Origin: Entamoeba histolytica HM-1:IMSS
Taxonomy: Eukaryota > Evosea > Mastigamoebida > Endamoebidae
NCBI RefSeq assembly: GCF_000208925.1
Contig: NW_001914918.1
Location: 1-64,000, forward strand
DNA: 64,000 bases
Direction: 5' to 3'
Shown here: piece by piece, positions 32,205 to 41,749 of the stretch
How positions within the stretch are numbered: position 1 is the first letter of the stretch
How the letters are laid out: every line of letters starts with the position of its first letter
Made by a program: the position numbers and the translations under genes
Notes under the pieces: generated by a model
What the model was told of the DNA's origin: nothing
Databases searched by the model: none
Seen by the model: only the letters and a program-made list of their open reading frames with translations

Positions 32205-32558
32205 ATGGGAGGAGTCAGAACTAAGACAGTTAAAAGAGCTGCTAGAAATATTATTGAAAAGTATTACCCACTCTTAACTCTTGATTTCCATACTAATAAG
32301 CGTGTTGTTGATGAAGTTGCTGTTGTTGAAACCAAAAGATTAAGAAATAAAATTGCTGGATTTATTACTCATTTGATGAGAAGAATTCAAAAAGGACCAG
32401 TAAGAGGAATTTCTTTCAAACTTCAAGAGGAAGAAAGAGAAAGAAGAGATAATTATGTCCCAGAAAAGTCTGAAGTTAATATTGACAAGATCACTGCTGA
32501 TCCAGTTACTCTCAAAATGCTTGAATCAATTGGAATGCCAATTAACAAGAAAAATTAA
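32205..32558 (+). CDS. RPS17: Ribosomal protein eS17 (RPS17)
   Basis: 117 residues, single exon. It starts [20 protein letters not shown], then [27 protein letters not shown] and [33 protein letters not shown]: the complete eS17 core, including the invariant RIQ(K/R)GPVRGIS segment. It is a component of the 40S head near the mRNA exit. The length is 15-20 residues shorter than the animal protein at the C-terminus. The 5' flank has GTTGAACTTCATAATTCAAC, with a GAACT word that may be the GAAC element. Confidence 0.97.
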
Positions 32559-32647
32559 TTGCAAATGTTTTGGATAAATTAATTTTTTCTTTTTTTTAAC
32601 TTATTTAATATTATAGACAAAAAACAATAAAGTTTTTTAAAAAATAT

Positions 32648-33989
32648 TCATTTATATGGGTTTGTGTCTGATTTCCACGATTGTTCAGATGTTGTTTGAA
32701 CTTGTCGTGAAGAAAAATAAGGGTTATATGTTGGTTGAGGGTTTGACTCATTCTGTTTTCTGTCATCAGATGGATTAGAAGTTGTTTGAAGATTTTGTGG
32801 TGGTGATGGTTTTTGAAGTGGGTCTTGTACAAATGGTTGTTCTTGTGAATTTGAATATTCAGGTAATGCCTTTGGTGTGGTTGGACTTTGTTGTTGATAA
32901 TAAGGATGAATTGAATGATAAAGTTGAGGAACTGAAGGAGAAGGGTTGTTGTTTAGTGGTTGAATTTGAATAGAAAGTGGATAATATTGAGGTGGGTATT
33001 GATAACTAACATAAGGAGGTTGATATTGAGAAGGATATGTAGATGTATACGGAGGTTGGTATAAAGAAGGATAAATAGAATAAGGTGGGATTGTTTTTGA
33101 AGAGGAACTAGGCAACTTATGTTTTGGGTAGTTTTTAATTCTATCCTTTGCTAAATGGTCATGTTTTAATTTTTTTAATTGATTTTTTGTTTCTACAATA
33201 CGTTCAAGATCTTTTCTAATGTATAAGACTTATTGCTTATTTTCTATAGAAGAATACGTTTAAACAAACTTAGAAAATGATGCGTATTTTACTTCTATAG
33301 TTCCTTCATTCCAATGAGCATTATTAGAAGATTCAAGTGCTTTAACAGCAGCTCTTGAATCATAGTATTCAATAAATTTAATAGTAATTTTATCAGCAGA
33401 GTCTCTAACTTCAGACACCTCACCAAATTTTTCGAAATAATGAAAGATTTCATCGTTGGTAGGGATTTTTTGAAAACCACGAAGAATGACATATAAATTT
33501 GCCTAACCATTATTAATTCAATTATTTTAAATAAAATTATGTATATTAATAACAGAGTAATAAAGAAAGAAAACAAACATGATTCTTAAGGCTATCCATG
33601 TTATTAATTTCATTATCTTTAGGTAATGAGTAATGAATTTTGATAGGTCTTCCACCAATTTCTTTTTTATTTAATTCTTCATGAGCTTTTATTGCATCAC
33701 GAATATCATACTAAAATATTATTATAAAATAGTTATGTTATGACTCATACCAAAAACAACAATGAACCCTGGAAAAACAAACAAAAGTAATGAAGGCAAT
33801 TCCTCTATTCTCAATTTGACAGAACACTTTTTTAATTTCTCCATATTTCTCAAATAATTTTTTAATACTCTCTTCATTAGTATTAAAACAAATATTACGA
33901 ACAAAAAGTATTCTCGACTTCCTCTCTACGATATCTTCCCTCACTTTTTGATTTTTATTTCTATATGAATGTTCGTGTCTTTCACTCAT
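32648..33989 (-). CDS. Mei2-like RNA-binding protein, two RRMs (four exons)
   Basis: Exons 33989-33783, 33710-33579, 33502-33270 and 33215-32648 give 379 residues; all three introns start GTTTGTT and end AG. RRM1 has ILFVRNICFNTNEESIKKLF and GIAFITF, running across the intron into YDIRDAIKAHEELN. The linker GRPIKIHYSLPKDNE and the start of RRM2 (LYVILRGFQKIPTNDEIF ... KFIEYYDSRAAVKALE) match the Mei2-like RRM1-RRM2 pair very closely. The C-terminal 165 residues are Pro/Tyr/Gln/Ser-rich and disordered. The C-terminal Mei2-specific RRM3 is absent. Mei2 family members control meiosis or growth through RNA binding in yeast and plants; the amoebal role is unknown. Confidence 0.8.
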
Positions 33990-35049
33990 TTTTGTTTTCT
34001 TTTTAGTTCTTCATTTTCTTTTTAAATTTTATTATAATTTTTATTAACCCCTTTTTGTATTTCTTTTTTCCTTTTCAATATTAAGAGAAACACCATATAA
34101 TTTATTATTAAACACTCTTAGTTATTTTGTTGTTTCTTGTAACTTCCTTTTTAAAATATAACCATTTCATATCTCTTTTTATTATATCAATTTTTGTTTT
34201 TAATGTTTTAAGAAATTAAATTATTAATTTAATTTAACTAAATAATTATTTTAATATTATACCATTTTAAAAGTAATGTTATTATACTTTCTTATCTTTT
34301 AATTTTATTGTACTAAATTATTTTCTTATTAATGGTATTTATTAAAATGTAATGTCTAATATTTTATGTAACCTCTTTATCAAATTTAGAGACTTATGAA
34401 TTTACAACTTTTAATTAAAATTATAAATTTAACTTCAATTTTCTTAATAAAAATTATTGATTCATTGTTTAGATTTGTTTTTTTTTTTTAAACTAAATTG
34501 TTTAGAAGAATATATTATCATTAAAACTATTTTATACTAATTTAAAAGTATTATTCTACTAATAACTATTTTTTAATGAATAATATTATTATATAAATTA
34601 TTTATTATAGAAAATTAAGACTTAACTCTTTTATTTTCAACATAAAAATTTAATACAAATTAAAAGAAATTAATTTCTATTTCAGAATAACCCAATTCTT
34701 TTTTTTACATGAAAAACTGTACTAAAAACTATTTACTTAAAAACATTTAATAATAAAACTTCTCAATTTTTTTGGTATTTATAAATTTTTTTATTACTTT
34801 GTGTTTTGAAGAAAAAATGATTATTTGTTATAAAAAGAACTATAAATTATTGTGTTATTATAATGACTTTTTCTCTTTTATCTAATATAGAAAACCTAAA
34901 GAAACCCTAAATATTAAAAATAAAATAACAATAAAAATTATAAGAAATAAGTATAAAACTAGAAATGAAAAAAGAGAAAAAGATTAAGAAAAGAGAAAAA
35001 TTTACAAAAGTCTTCGAAAAAAAGAAACCCTAAAAATTGAGGAAGAGAA
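33990..35049. other. AT-rich intergenic region, divergent promoters
   Basis: About 1.06 kb separates the minus-strand Mei2-like gene from the plus-strand histone H3 gene. It is among the most AT-rich parts of the window. From about 34860 the strand becomes purine-rich, with CCTAAAGAAACCCTAAA at 34897 and AAACCCTAAAAATTG at 35025. This repeated AAACCCTAAA word lies 60-200 bases upstream of the H3 start and may be a regulatory site. Confidence 0.45.
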
Positions 35050-35080
35050 GAATATTTAAAGATAGAAATGAACTGAATAT
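35050..35080 (+). promoter_or_regulatory. Entamoeba-type core promoter of histone H3
   Basis: AATATTTAAAGAT at about 35051 contains TATTTAAA, the known Entamoeba TATA variant. AATGAACT follows at about 35067, an exact GAAC element. The H3 ATG is at 35105, so the spacing from the TATA-like box to the start is about 50 bases, with a short 5' untranslated leader. Confidence 0.75.
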
Positions 35081-35104
35081 ATCAATACTGTGTTTACTAA
35101 CACA

Positions 35105-35512
35105 ATGGCCAGAACTAAAGGACATATTGAACGACCAAGCAATAAATCAGCTAAGGCTGTAAAAAATGTAGCATTCAAAGCTGCTAAAAAGATGTTATCA
35201 AAGGATAGTACTAAGAAGAAAAGAGCACATCCAGGTGCAGTTGCTCTTACTGAAATTAAAGTCTTACAAAGATCTACTGAGCTTTTATTAAGAAAAGCAC
35301 CATTCCAAGCTCTTGTCAGAGAAATTGCTCAAGTCTCAAAGAGTGATTTAAGATTCCAATCAGCTGCTATTTCTGCTCTTCAAGAAGCTGCTGAAGCTTA
35401 TCTTGTTGGACTTTTTGAAGATACCAACTTGTGTGCTATTCACGCTAAGAGAATTACCATTATGCCAAAGGATATGCAACTTGCTAGAAGAATTAGAGGT
35501 GAAAGAACATAA
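35105..35512 (+). CDS. H3: Histone H3 with a diverged N-terminal tail
   Basis: 135 residues starting at ATG (MARTKGH); an upstream in-frame GTG at 35090 is not used. The globular part from [20 protein letters not shown] through [20 protein letters not shown] and [20 protein letters not shown] to RRIRGERT is standard H3. The tail keeps ARTK (K4) but replaces the ARKS motifs around K9 and K27: position 8-11 reads ERPS, and the second site reads AAKKM. The tail is also one residue shorter. Loop 1 after alpha-1 is not lengthened, so this is not an obvious CENP-A. No intron. Confidence 0.95.
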   Translation: MARTKGHIERPSNKSAKAVKNVAFKAAKKMLSKDSTKKKRAHPGAVALTEIKVLQRSTELLLRKAPFQALVREIAQVSKSDLRFQSAAISALQEAAEAYLVGLFEDTNLCAIHAKRITIMPKDMQLARRIRGERT

Positions 35513-35793
35513 GTATTCTCTTATTGTGTCTATTTGAATTTTTCTTTAATCAATTTTTTTTTTCGTTTTTGCATAATTATTATAGTTTTGTTATATCATT
35601 TCATTTTTTTATCTTTAGTAATAAATTAGAAATAAAATTGAGTATAATTTAACTGTATTTTATCAAATTTCAATAATGATGATTTGATAAGGAGTGTTAG
35701 TCTTTCATTTCAATAAAAATATACTAAAACAGATTATTCTTTAATAAATATTAAAAAAAATATAATAAACAATAATTAAATTGAATAATTTAA

Positions 35794-36897
35794 TTAATCA
35801 GTTTTTTGTTTAGCATCTTTCTTACAAGTTTTATTGCACTTGCAGCAGCAGTCACATGTGAAAATGTAAAAAAGGAAAACAAAGATTACTGAAGCTTCAT
35901 ATGGAAGAAGATAAAGTTTATTCAAGCCATTGATAAGTAACAAGATAGCAGTCAAATAACTTCTGTCATAAGTCCAAATGAAAATATTACTGAATAAGAA
36001 AATAAAGAATCCACAAGCAATTTCTAATTCAAATGGAACTGAGAAAATAAGACAAAGGCTAAGTAATCTATAACTTAACAAGTAACAACCGAAAATATAT
36101 AATGATGCATAAAGAATATAGTAGAAAGTCAATAATAAGTTAACAAAAATAATACCTAATACAATAGTTCCAAGAACAAATACACCAGTAAAGATATAAT
36201 CTGATGTCATTTTATAATATTCAATACCAGAAATACCAGAAATAATTAAAATAATAAATGAAGATAATTCAAATCTAGTAACTAATCTAGTTTTTTTATT
36301 AATTAAATAGAAAGCAATAACAACAACAAAAATTGGAGTAGTAACACCAAGCTTATTAACATAATTAATAAAGATACCTTTGAAAATAGTAAATTTATCA
36401 AAAATATGTGATGGAACAAATGAAAGAATAGAAGGAATAATATTATAATTACCAGTAATAAATTCAAAATTACTGTATTTTTCAAAGTTTAATACTATTG
36501 TTTTGAATGTATTACAAGTAACTGATGGAGTTAAACAGAATAAATAAAGTGCTCCAGCACCAATTACAGTTAACAAAAGTGTCAATAAATGGATTAAAGT
36601 CCATGAGAAGAATCCATTTTGTGGAATCAAATTAAATAGCCAAACTAAAATAATTGATAAAGCTAAAACAATAAGTAATATATCAGCATTAAACTTAGGT
36701 AATTGTGTTACTACCTTTTGAATAGTAGATGGATAATTTGCAGTACAGAATGTTGAATTTACCTTATCTTTAAATGAAGCATAAGTTACTTCGTAACTTG
36801 GTATTTGTGGTGCATGTGGTAAATAAGTTTGTAAAACAAGTAACCCAATTAATAATAAACCAATAAAGAAAGATGTCTTTGGGAAACCGTAAGTCAT
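35794..36897 (-). CDS. Polytopic membrane protein of unknown function
   Basis: 367 residues with roughly nine hydrophobic helices, starting MTYGFPKTSFFIGLLLIGLL. A lumenal loop of about 40 residues after helix 1 has a Cys and an NST sequon, and a second loop around residue 140 carries two Cys. The tail CDCCCKCNKTCKKDAKQKTD is strikingly Cys-rich and then basic, which suggests palmitoylation or metal binding on the cytosolic side. Codon use is richer in GC third bases than its neighbours, hinting at strong expression. I recognise no family. Confidence 0.7.
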   Translation of the reverse strand: MTYGFPKTSFFIGLLLIGLLVLQTYLPHAPQIPSYEVTYASFKDKVNSTFCTANYPSTIQKVVTQLPKFNADILLIVLALSIILVWLFNLIPQNGFFSWTLIHLLTLLLTVIGAGALYLFCLTPSVTCNTFKTIVLNFEKYSNFEFITGNYNIIPSILSFVPSHIFDKFTIFKGIFINYVNKLGVTTPIFVVVIAFYLINKKTRLVTRFELSSFIILIISGISGIEYYKMTSDYIFTGVFVLGTIVLGIIFVNLLLTFYYILYASLYIFGCYLLSYRLLSLCLIFSVPFELEIACGFFIFLFSNIFIWTYDRSYLTAILLLINGLNKLYLLPYEASVIFVFLFYIFTCDCCCKCNKTCKKDAKQKTD

Positions 36898-37835
36898 TAT
36901 GTATTTTAATTTTTTTTTGCACTCAAATATCCCTCCACCTTTTTTGCTGACAAGGCTTCATGTGGCATTTCATTTTTAAGATGTAAAGTCAATTTACTAT
37001 ATTTTATAATAATTTATAATATTTTGATATTTTTAAATTAACTATTTTTAGTTTTCAATAAATAAATTGAAACAATTAAATTTTTGTTTTGTATTTATTT
37101 TTGGAATTTTTATTTTGGGTAATTAATATTTAGGTTTATTTAATTGTGAAATAAAAAAAGTTATTCTTTTCTTTATATTAATAACTAAATAATGAAAGCA
37201 AATCAGACTCTTTCTTCTTTTTTATAACTTTTATCATTTTTTACAAAAATACCTTAAATTTTAACTTTTTTTCTTATTGAAATTTATAAACTTATTTTAA
37301 ATTTTTGAAATTTATTATTGTATAATATAACATGTTTTAAAAACTAAATAATTAAATTATATACTTCAAAAAACGATACTAATTATTTTAAATACAAATT
37401 TAATAGTCTATTAACTTAAAACATTCTTTTATTTTTTTTTTAAGATATTCAATATTATTTAAAAGAAAATATTATAAATTTAATGAAACTTTTTTTTTTA
37501 TTTAAAATTACTAATTAATTTTTTTCAAAAAAAAAAAAATAATTTTTTAATTAATTTATTAAATAAAAAGAATTATTAAAATTAGTTTTATAAAAAAAAT
37601 CTTTATTTTTCATTATTATAAAATTGTTTATACTTACATATAACTTATTTTTGATTTTATAACAATATCATCTTCATTCTGACTAATAAAAAAAACTCTT
37701 TTTGTATTATTTCTAATGCAGATGTAACAATTCTTTGTATACTAAAGTCATTGTTAAATAATAAAATTTCTTTTTAGTTACTCAAGTTTTCTATCAAAAA
37801 TTTTTAAAAAAACTATTTAATTAAATAATTTTTAT
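36898..37835. other. AT-rich divergent intergenic region
   Basis: About 940 bases with very few G or C, dominated by TTTAAA/AATTAAA words, between the minus-strand membrane protein gene and APC11. No gene or structured RNA was recognised. Confidence 0.5.
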
Positions 37836-38099
37836 ATGACTGTTGAAATAATTGAATGGAATGAAATATCATCATGGTCTTGGGATTTACTTGAAGACAC
37901 ATGTTGTTTTTGTCAATCTACACTTGACTATTGTTGTCCATGTTGCATTTTTCCTGGAGAACAATGTCCACCAGTAGTAGGGGAGTGTGGTCATACATTT
38001 CACAAACACTGTATTGACACTTGGCTTGAAAAAAATACTAATTGTCCAGTTTGTCGTCAACAATGGAAGAACCAAAATTTAATGGAAATAGAAAATTAA
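37836..38099 (+). CDS. APC11: APC11, RING-H2 subunit of the anaphase-promoting complex
   Basis: 87 residues, single exon, close to the 84-residue human protein. The N-terminal strand EIIEWNEISSWSWDL pairs with the cullin subunit APC2. The RING-H2 follows: CCFCQSTLDYCCPCCIFPGE, then QCPPVVGECGHTFHKHCID and CPVCRQQW. The PG-[ED]-x-C-P spacing before the G-x-C-x-H-x-F-H-x-H-C core and the CP-[MV]-CR-x-W ending are those of APC11. RBX1 instead ends in CPLDN..W. It catalyses ubiquitin transfer within the APC/C. Confidence 0.92.
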   Translation: MTVEIIEWNEISSWSWDLLEDTCCFCQSTLDYCCPCCIFPGEQCPPVVGECGHTFHKHCIDTWLEKNTNCPVCRQQWKNQNLMEIEN

Positions 38100-38250
38100 T
38101 TTATTGTTATGTATAACATAATTGTATTTTATTTGAAGTTAAAAAAGAAGGAAGTTAAAGGTAAAGAAAAGCACATCAAATCAATTTTTTTTTTCTTTCT
38201 TTCAACATTTTCTTTGAACTGAGTTATTGGAACTCATATTTCAATAAGAT

Positions 38251-39114
38251 ATGCACTTAACTATCAATTATCAAAATAAAGAATACCCTATTACTGTTGA
38301 AGAAACAGAAATTGTTGCTAATTTAAAGAACGAAATTGACAACCTTATCAATATTTCAATTGATAGATTAGAATTAAAATGCAATGGTATTGTATTAGAC
38401 TGTAATAGTCATACATTAAATAGTTATAAGGTAACTGATCACTGCAAAATAGAAGTTACTATTTTACCACCACAACTTCATTCATCATTATTATTTCCTT
38501 CAAATGCAATCTATAGTATTTGTGCTATATTATTAGTTTATTTTTCAACACATCCATCAATCCCTTCATTAGAAGAAACTACAGAATCTACTGCCATGAT
38601 ATCATGTATTATTTTGATTGTTTATTTAGTCTTTAAATCCTTATTTTCATTATTCCTTGATTATCCAGCTAAACCTACTGTTGGACTTGCTAGAGCAATG
38701 TTCACTGCAATTACTGGTGTATTGATTTGTGCAATGCTCTCATTTGAACTTTGTTACAGAAAAAATGAAACAAGTACTCTCTGTACAATTATTGGAGCAA
38801 TTAATTGTATGAGTTGTACAATGGGACTGTATTACCATCATACTTACCTCTCAAAAGGTTATAATGCTTTTGGTGAATTAGCTTATTTCCCATCTAAGGC
38901 ATTATATTCTTTTATTTCTTGTCCTAACAATTTGTTTGAGGGACTTTTCTTTACTTCCTTTATGTTTTGTACTTCATTTACAAAAACATCAATTATTTTA
39001 TGTATTTTAAATTGGGTGGCTATGGTTATGTTATCACAACGTCAACATAATGCTTATAAAAAGACTTTTAAGAACTTCCCTATTCGTTATCGCTTCATTC
39101 CTTTTATTTGGTAA
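38251..39114 (+). CDS. Trans-2-enoyl-CoA reductase-like ER membrane protein (TECR/TSC13)
   Basis: 287 residues, single exon. Residues 1-75 form a ubiquitin-like domain (LTINYQNKEYPITVEETEIV ... CKIEVTI), then about six membrane helices, ending in QRQHNAYKKTFKNFPIRYRF and IPFIW. This layout, a ubiquitin-like N-terminus followed by a steroid-reductase-type C-terminal domain with (K/R)QH..Y.K.F..(F/Y)P and a final IPF(I/L) tail, is that of TECR, the last enzyme of the very-long-chain fatty-acid elongation cycle. The family's NADPH-binding Asn/Glu motifs in the middle helices are hard to confirm here. Confidence 0.8.
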   Translation: MHLTINYQNKEYPITVEETEIVANLKNEIDNLINISIDRLELKCNGIVLDCNSHTLNSYKVTDHCKIEVTILPPQLHSSLLFPSNAIYSICAILLVYFSTHPSIPSLEETTESTAMISCIILIVYLVFKSLFSLFLDYPAKPTVGLARAMFTAITGVLICAMLSFELCYRKNETSTLCTIIGAINCMSCTMGLYYHHTYLSKGYNAFGELAYFPSKALYSFISCPNNLFEGLFFTSFMFCTSFTKTSIILCILNWVAMVMLSQRQHNAYKKTFKNFPIRYRFIPFIW

Positions 39115-39186
39115 GTAATAAATAATTAAAATTTTATACTTCTTTTTCAATTAACCAATTCTGAAATAAATAAAAAACAATTAGAA

Positions 39187-41184
39187 TTAATTAGAATTAA
39201 TTTTGAAATTGGTTCTTTTATTTGGTACAGGTGGTAATGGTCTTTTATTTATTGATTCAGTTTTTTCAGTAATTCTAGTAGATGTTAGGTTAGGAGATGA
39301 GTTGGTATGTCCACTTGTTCGTTTAGTTTGTTGTTCCAATTGTTTATTGTTATTATTTGTTGGGTATGTTCTTGTAGGGACTGTTGGTAGTGCTTGGGTT
39401 GTTGAAGCACTTCTTCTTGGAGGAAGAGCTGGTGGTTTAGAAAAAACAATCTCATCTTGAGGTGGTGGTATTGGATAGTTTTGTTGTTTTGGAGGTAATG
39501 GATGATAGTTATGTGGTGTTCGTGCTACAGAAGATGACTGAGGTGGTGAGGGTTGTGGTTTTAGTTGTTCATTAGATATATATGTAAATGAATCAGTAGA
39601 ACAATTAAGTACCTCTCCATGTTTAGGTGTTTCTTGTGGTGTTGAAGTTACTTTCTTTTGTTCTTTTGTTCGTTCATTTGGACTAAGTACAAGCAATTTC
39701 TTAATTGAATTTTTCATTGAACGTTGGAAAGTTTCAACAAATTCATACTTTAAATCATTTTCATCAATAGGTTCGTTTGTAATAAAAGATTCGCTTATTT
39801 TCTTTTGTTTATCATATTGTTTTTGTAGAGCATGTTTATATGCAAGACTAATATCTTGTTTAGTTATAGGTTCATTAATACCTCCACATAATAAACATTT
39901 CTTTCTATCACTGAATTTATTACAAATAATACATCTTGCACATTGTCTATGATGGACTGAATTGTCTTGATATTGAAAAACAGGGTCTTCTTTAACTATC
40001 TCCTCAAGACATCTCCCACATCTTCTTTGTATTGAACTAATGTCTTGTAACTTTCTATATCTAACAGTACATGTTTCATTTATTATTGGTGATATTGGAA
40101 GATTATGGTTTAATTTGTTTGTTTCTTCTTCTATAAATTGAAAGAACATTTGAGACTGACTAAAGTGTTTCAAGAATTCCTTAAAAGAAGAAGTACTTGA
40201 TAAAAACATTTCTTGGGCAAACTCAAACTTAGATTCATTCTTTTTAAAAAAATGACTATGTCTCTCCAACATTAACTTATACAATTGTTTAAACAATTTG
40301 ACTACATCTTCATCATTAAACTCTTGTTCATTAGCAATAATAAAATCTAGTCTTGCCATAAAAATTCCCATTGGCATATTAACTAAATAATTCTCTCGAA
40401 TACATCGTGAAACTTCTTGGTGTTTATCAATATCTATAACATGTACATCATCATCTTCACCAAATTCCATCATAAAATTAGCATAAGTACCGCGTGTACA
40501 TCCAATTATACATGGAAGTATTGAACTTAAATAGGATGAAAGAAAAAGAGGTAATATTGGAATTAAAATGTGTTGCCATACAAAAGGTTGAAGAACATTA
40601 AGAAATGCTTGAATAGTTGGGTGAATAGTTTCTGGAGTACAGCTATGAAAAATAAATCGTTCTTCAAGTAGCATCTTAAACACAATATCAACGAAGGTAT
40701 TAACTCCAAATGCTTTAATTGTTTCAATAATATAATTTGGTTGTTTGTTAGTTATTTGGAAGTTACCTAATGTAATAAATGATTTTTTAAGTTCTCTGTT
40801 TGTTAACGTCATACATCGCTGAAGAATTAATGGAGGATTTAAAAATTCTTTTGTATTTAACATTGCCCTCAACAAATCTAAGAAAAAAGTATTATATTCC
40901 TTTGTAACAATAATAATAACTTTAGGAGTAGTTGTTGTATATCTTAAATAATAACAATACTCATATTCATGTTCAAGAGTAGTTCGAATACATGAAAATA
41001 CTTTCGCAGGAATACCACTAATTCCTTCATAGTTTAATTTATTTAACTCTGGGTAAACAAATTGCATATATTCTTTTACATCATTGACTTGACCAGAGGC
41101 AAAAGTTGTTTTATAATTGACAGAACTAACCTGAAATTCAACATAATAACTACATATTATTGAGACTCTATCTTCCTCGTTCAT
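39187..41184 (-). CDS. DENN-domain protein with a LIM-like zinc finger and Pro-rich tail
   Basis: 665 residues from the first ATG (MNEEDRV); an upstream in-frame GTG is ignored. The N-terminal 330 residues are a DENN module: uDENN (FSCIRTTLEHEYEYCYYLRY), then the cDENN core LLEERFIFHSC ... LQPFVWQHILIPILPLFLSS followed by PCIIGC. About residues 388-440 carry CGRC, H-x-x-C, C-x-x-C, C-x-x-C and CLLC, matching a LIM-type first finger with a shortened second. The last 150 residues have PxxP motifs (KPPALPPRR, KRPLPPVPNKR), likely SH3 ligands. DENN proteins are guanine-nucleotide exchange factors for Rab GTPases; the tail suggests targeting to actin or endocytic sites. Confidence 0.8.
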   Translation of the reverse strand: MNEEDRVSIICSYYVEFQVSSVNYKTTFASGQVNDVKEYMQFVYPELNKLNYEGISGIPAKVFSCIRTTLEHEYEYCYYLRYTTTTPKVIIIVTKEYNTFFLDLLRAMLNTKEFLNPPLILQRCMTLTNRELKKSFITLGNFQITNKQPNYIIETIKAFGVNTFVDIVFKMLLEERFIFHSCTPETIHPTIQAFLNVLQPFVWQHILIPILPLFLSSYLSSILPCIIGCTRGTYANFMMEFGEDDDVHVIDIDKHQEVSRCIRENYLVNMPMGIFMARLDFIIANEQEFNDEDVVKLFKQLYKLMLERHSHFFKKNESKFEFAQEMFLSSTSSFKEFLKHFSQSQMFFQFIEEETNKLNHNLPISPIINETCTVRYRKLQDISSIQRRCGRCLEEIVKEDPVFQYQDNSVHHRQCARCIICNKFSDRKKCLLCGGINEPITKQDISLAYKHALQKQYDKQKKISESFITNEPIDENDLKYEFVETFQRSMKNSIKKLLVLSPNERTKEQKKVTSTPQETPKHGEVLNCSTDSFTYISNEQLKPQPSPPQSSSVARTPHNYHPLPPKQQNYPIPPPQDEIVFSKPPALPPRRSASTTQALPTVPTRTYPTNNNNKQLEQQTKRTSGHTNSSPNLTSTRITEKTESINKRPLPPVPNKRTNFKINSN

Positions 41185-41354
41185 TCTCACAAATTGGAGG
41201 AACTAAAAAAAAAGAAAATATTTTCTTATCGGTTTTTAAAAATTAAAATTGAAAAGAAGTGATAAAAAAATCAAAAAATATTCAACTATTTTTATAGAAA
41301 AGAAAATATAAAAATAAGACTGAAGAACTAAAAATTTAAAAAAATAGGGAACTT

Positions 41355-41564
41355 ATGTCCCAACAACAGTTAACTAGATTATTACAAGAGAAAGAACGAC
41401 TAATGAAAAACTTCGAGAGATCAAAGAACTTAATGAAAGTTAGTGAAGCGTGCTCAGATTTAGTTAACTTTACAAAAAGTAAAGTAGACCCTTTCAGTCC
41501 TGAGTTCAAAGACTCGAATCCTTGGGATAAAAATAATGAAGGTGGGTGCTGTGCATTGGTGTAA
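41355..41564 (+). CDS. Heterotrimeric G-protein gamma subunit
   Basis: 69 residues. An N-terminal coiled-coil helix (LTRLLQEKERLMKNFERSKN), then VSEACSDLVNFTKSKVDPFS and DSNPWDKNNEGGCCALV. The pattern [DE]P[FL]... followed by NPW/NPF and a C-terminal CAAX box (CALV, with an extra upstream Cys for palmitoylation) is that of G-gamma. It should bind a G-beta propeller and be prenylated at the plasma membrane. The 5' flank has GGGAACTTATG immediately before the start and GAAGAACTAAAAATTTAAA just above, which may be a GAAC/initiator pair. Single exon. Confidence 0.88.
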   Translation: MSQQQLTRLLQEKERLMKNFERSKNLMKVSEACSDLVNFTKSKVDPFSPEFKDSNPWDKNNEGGCCALV

Positions 41565-41749
41565 GTTATATTGTCAGAAAAAATAAATTGGGATAGTTAC
41601 TTTTGAGTTAATTCGTTTATTTTTGTTCTCATTTTTTACCTTTTTATTACAATAGAACCACCAACAATTTCTTTTCGAATCATCAATTTATCAAAATTTT
41701 TTCTTTCACACCACTTTTAAAATTTAACAAAAATAAAGGGAAATAAGAA

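Noticed and set aside
37836..38099. RBX1 instead of APC11
   Set aside because: The PGEQCP segment and the CPVCRQQW ending, with Cys rather than Asp in the last ligand, fit APC11.
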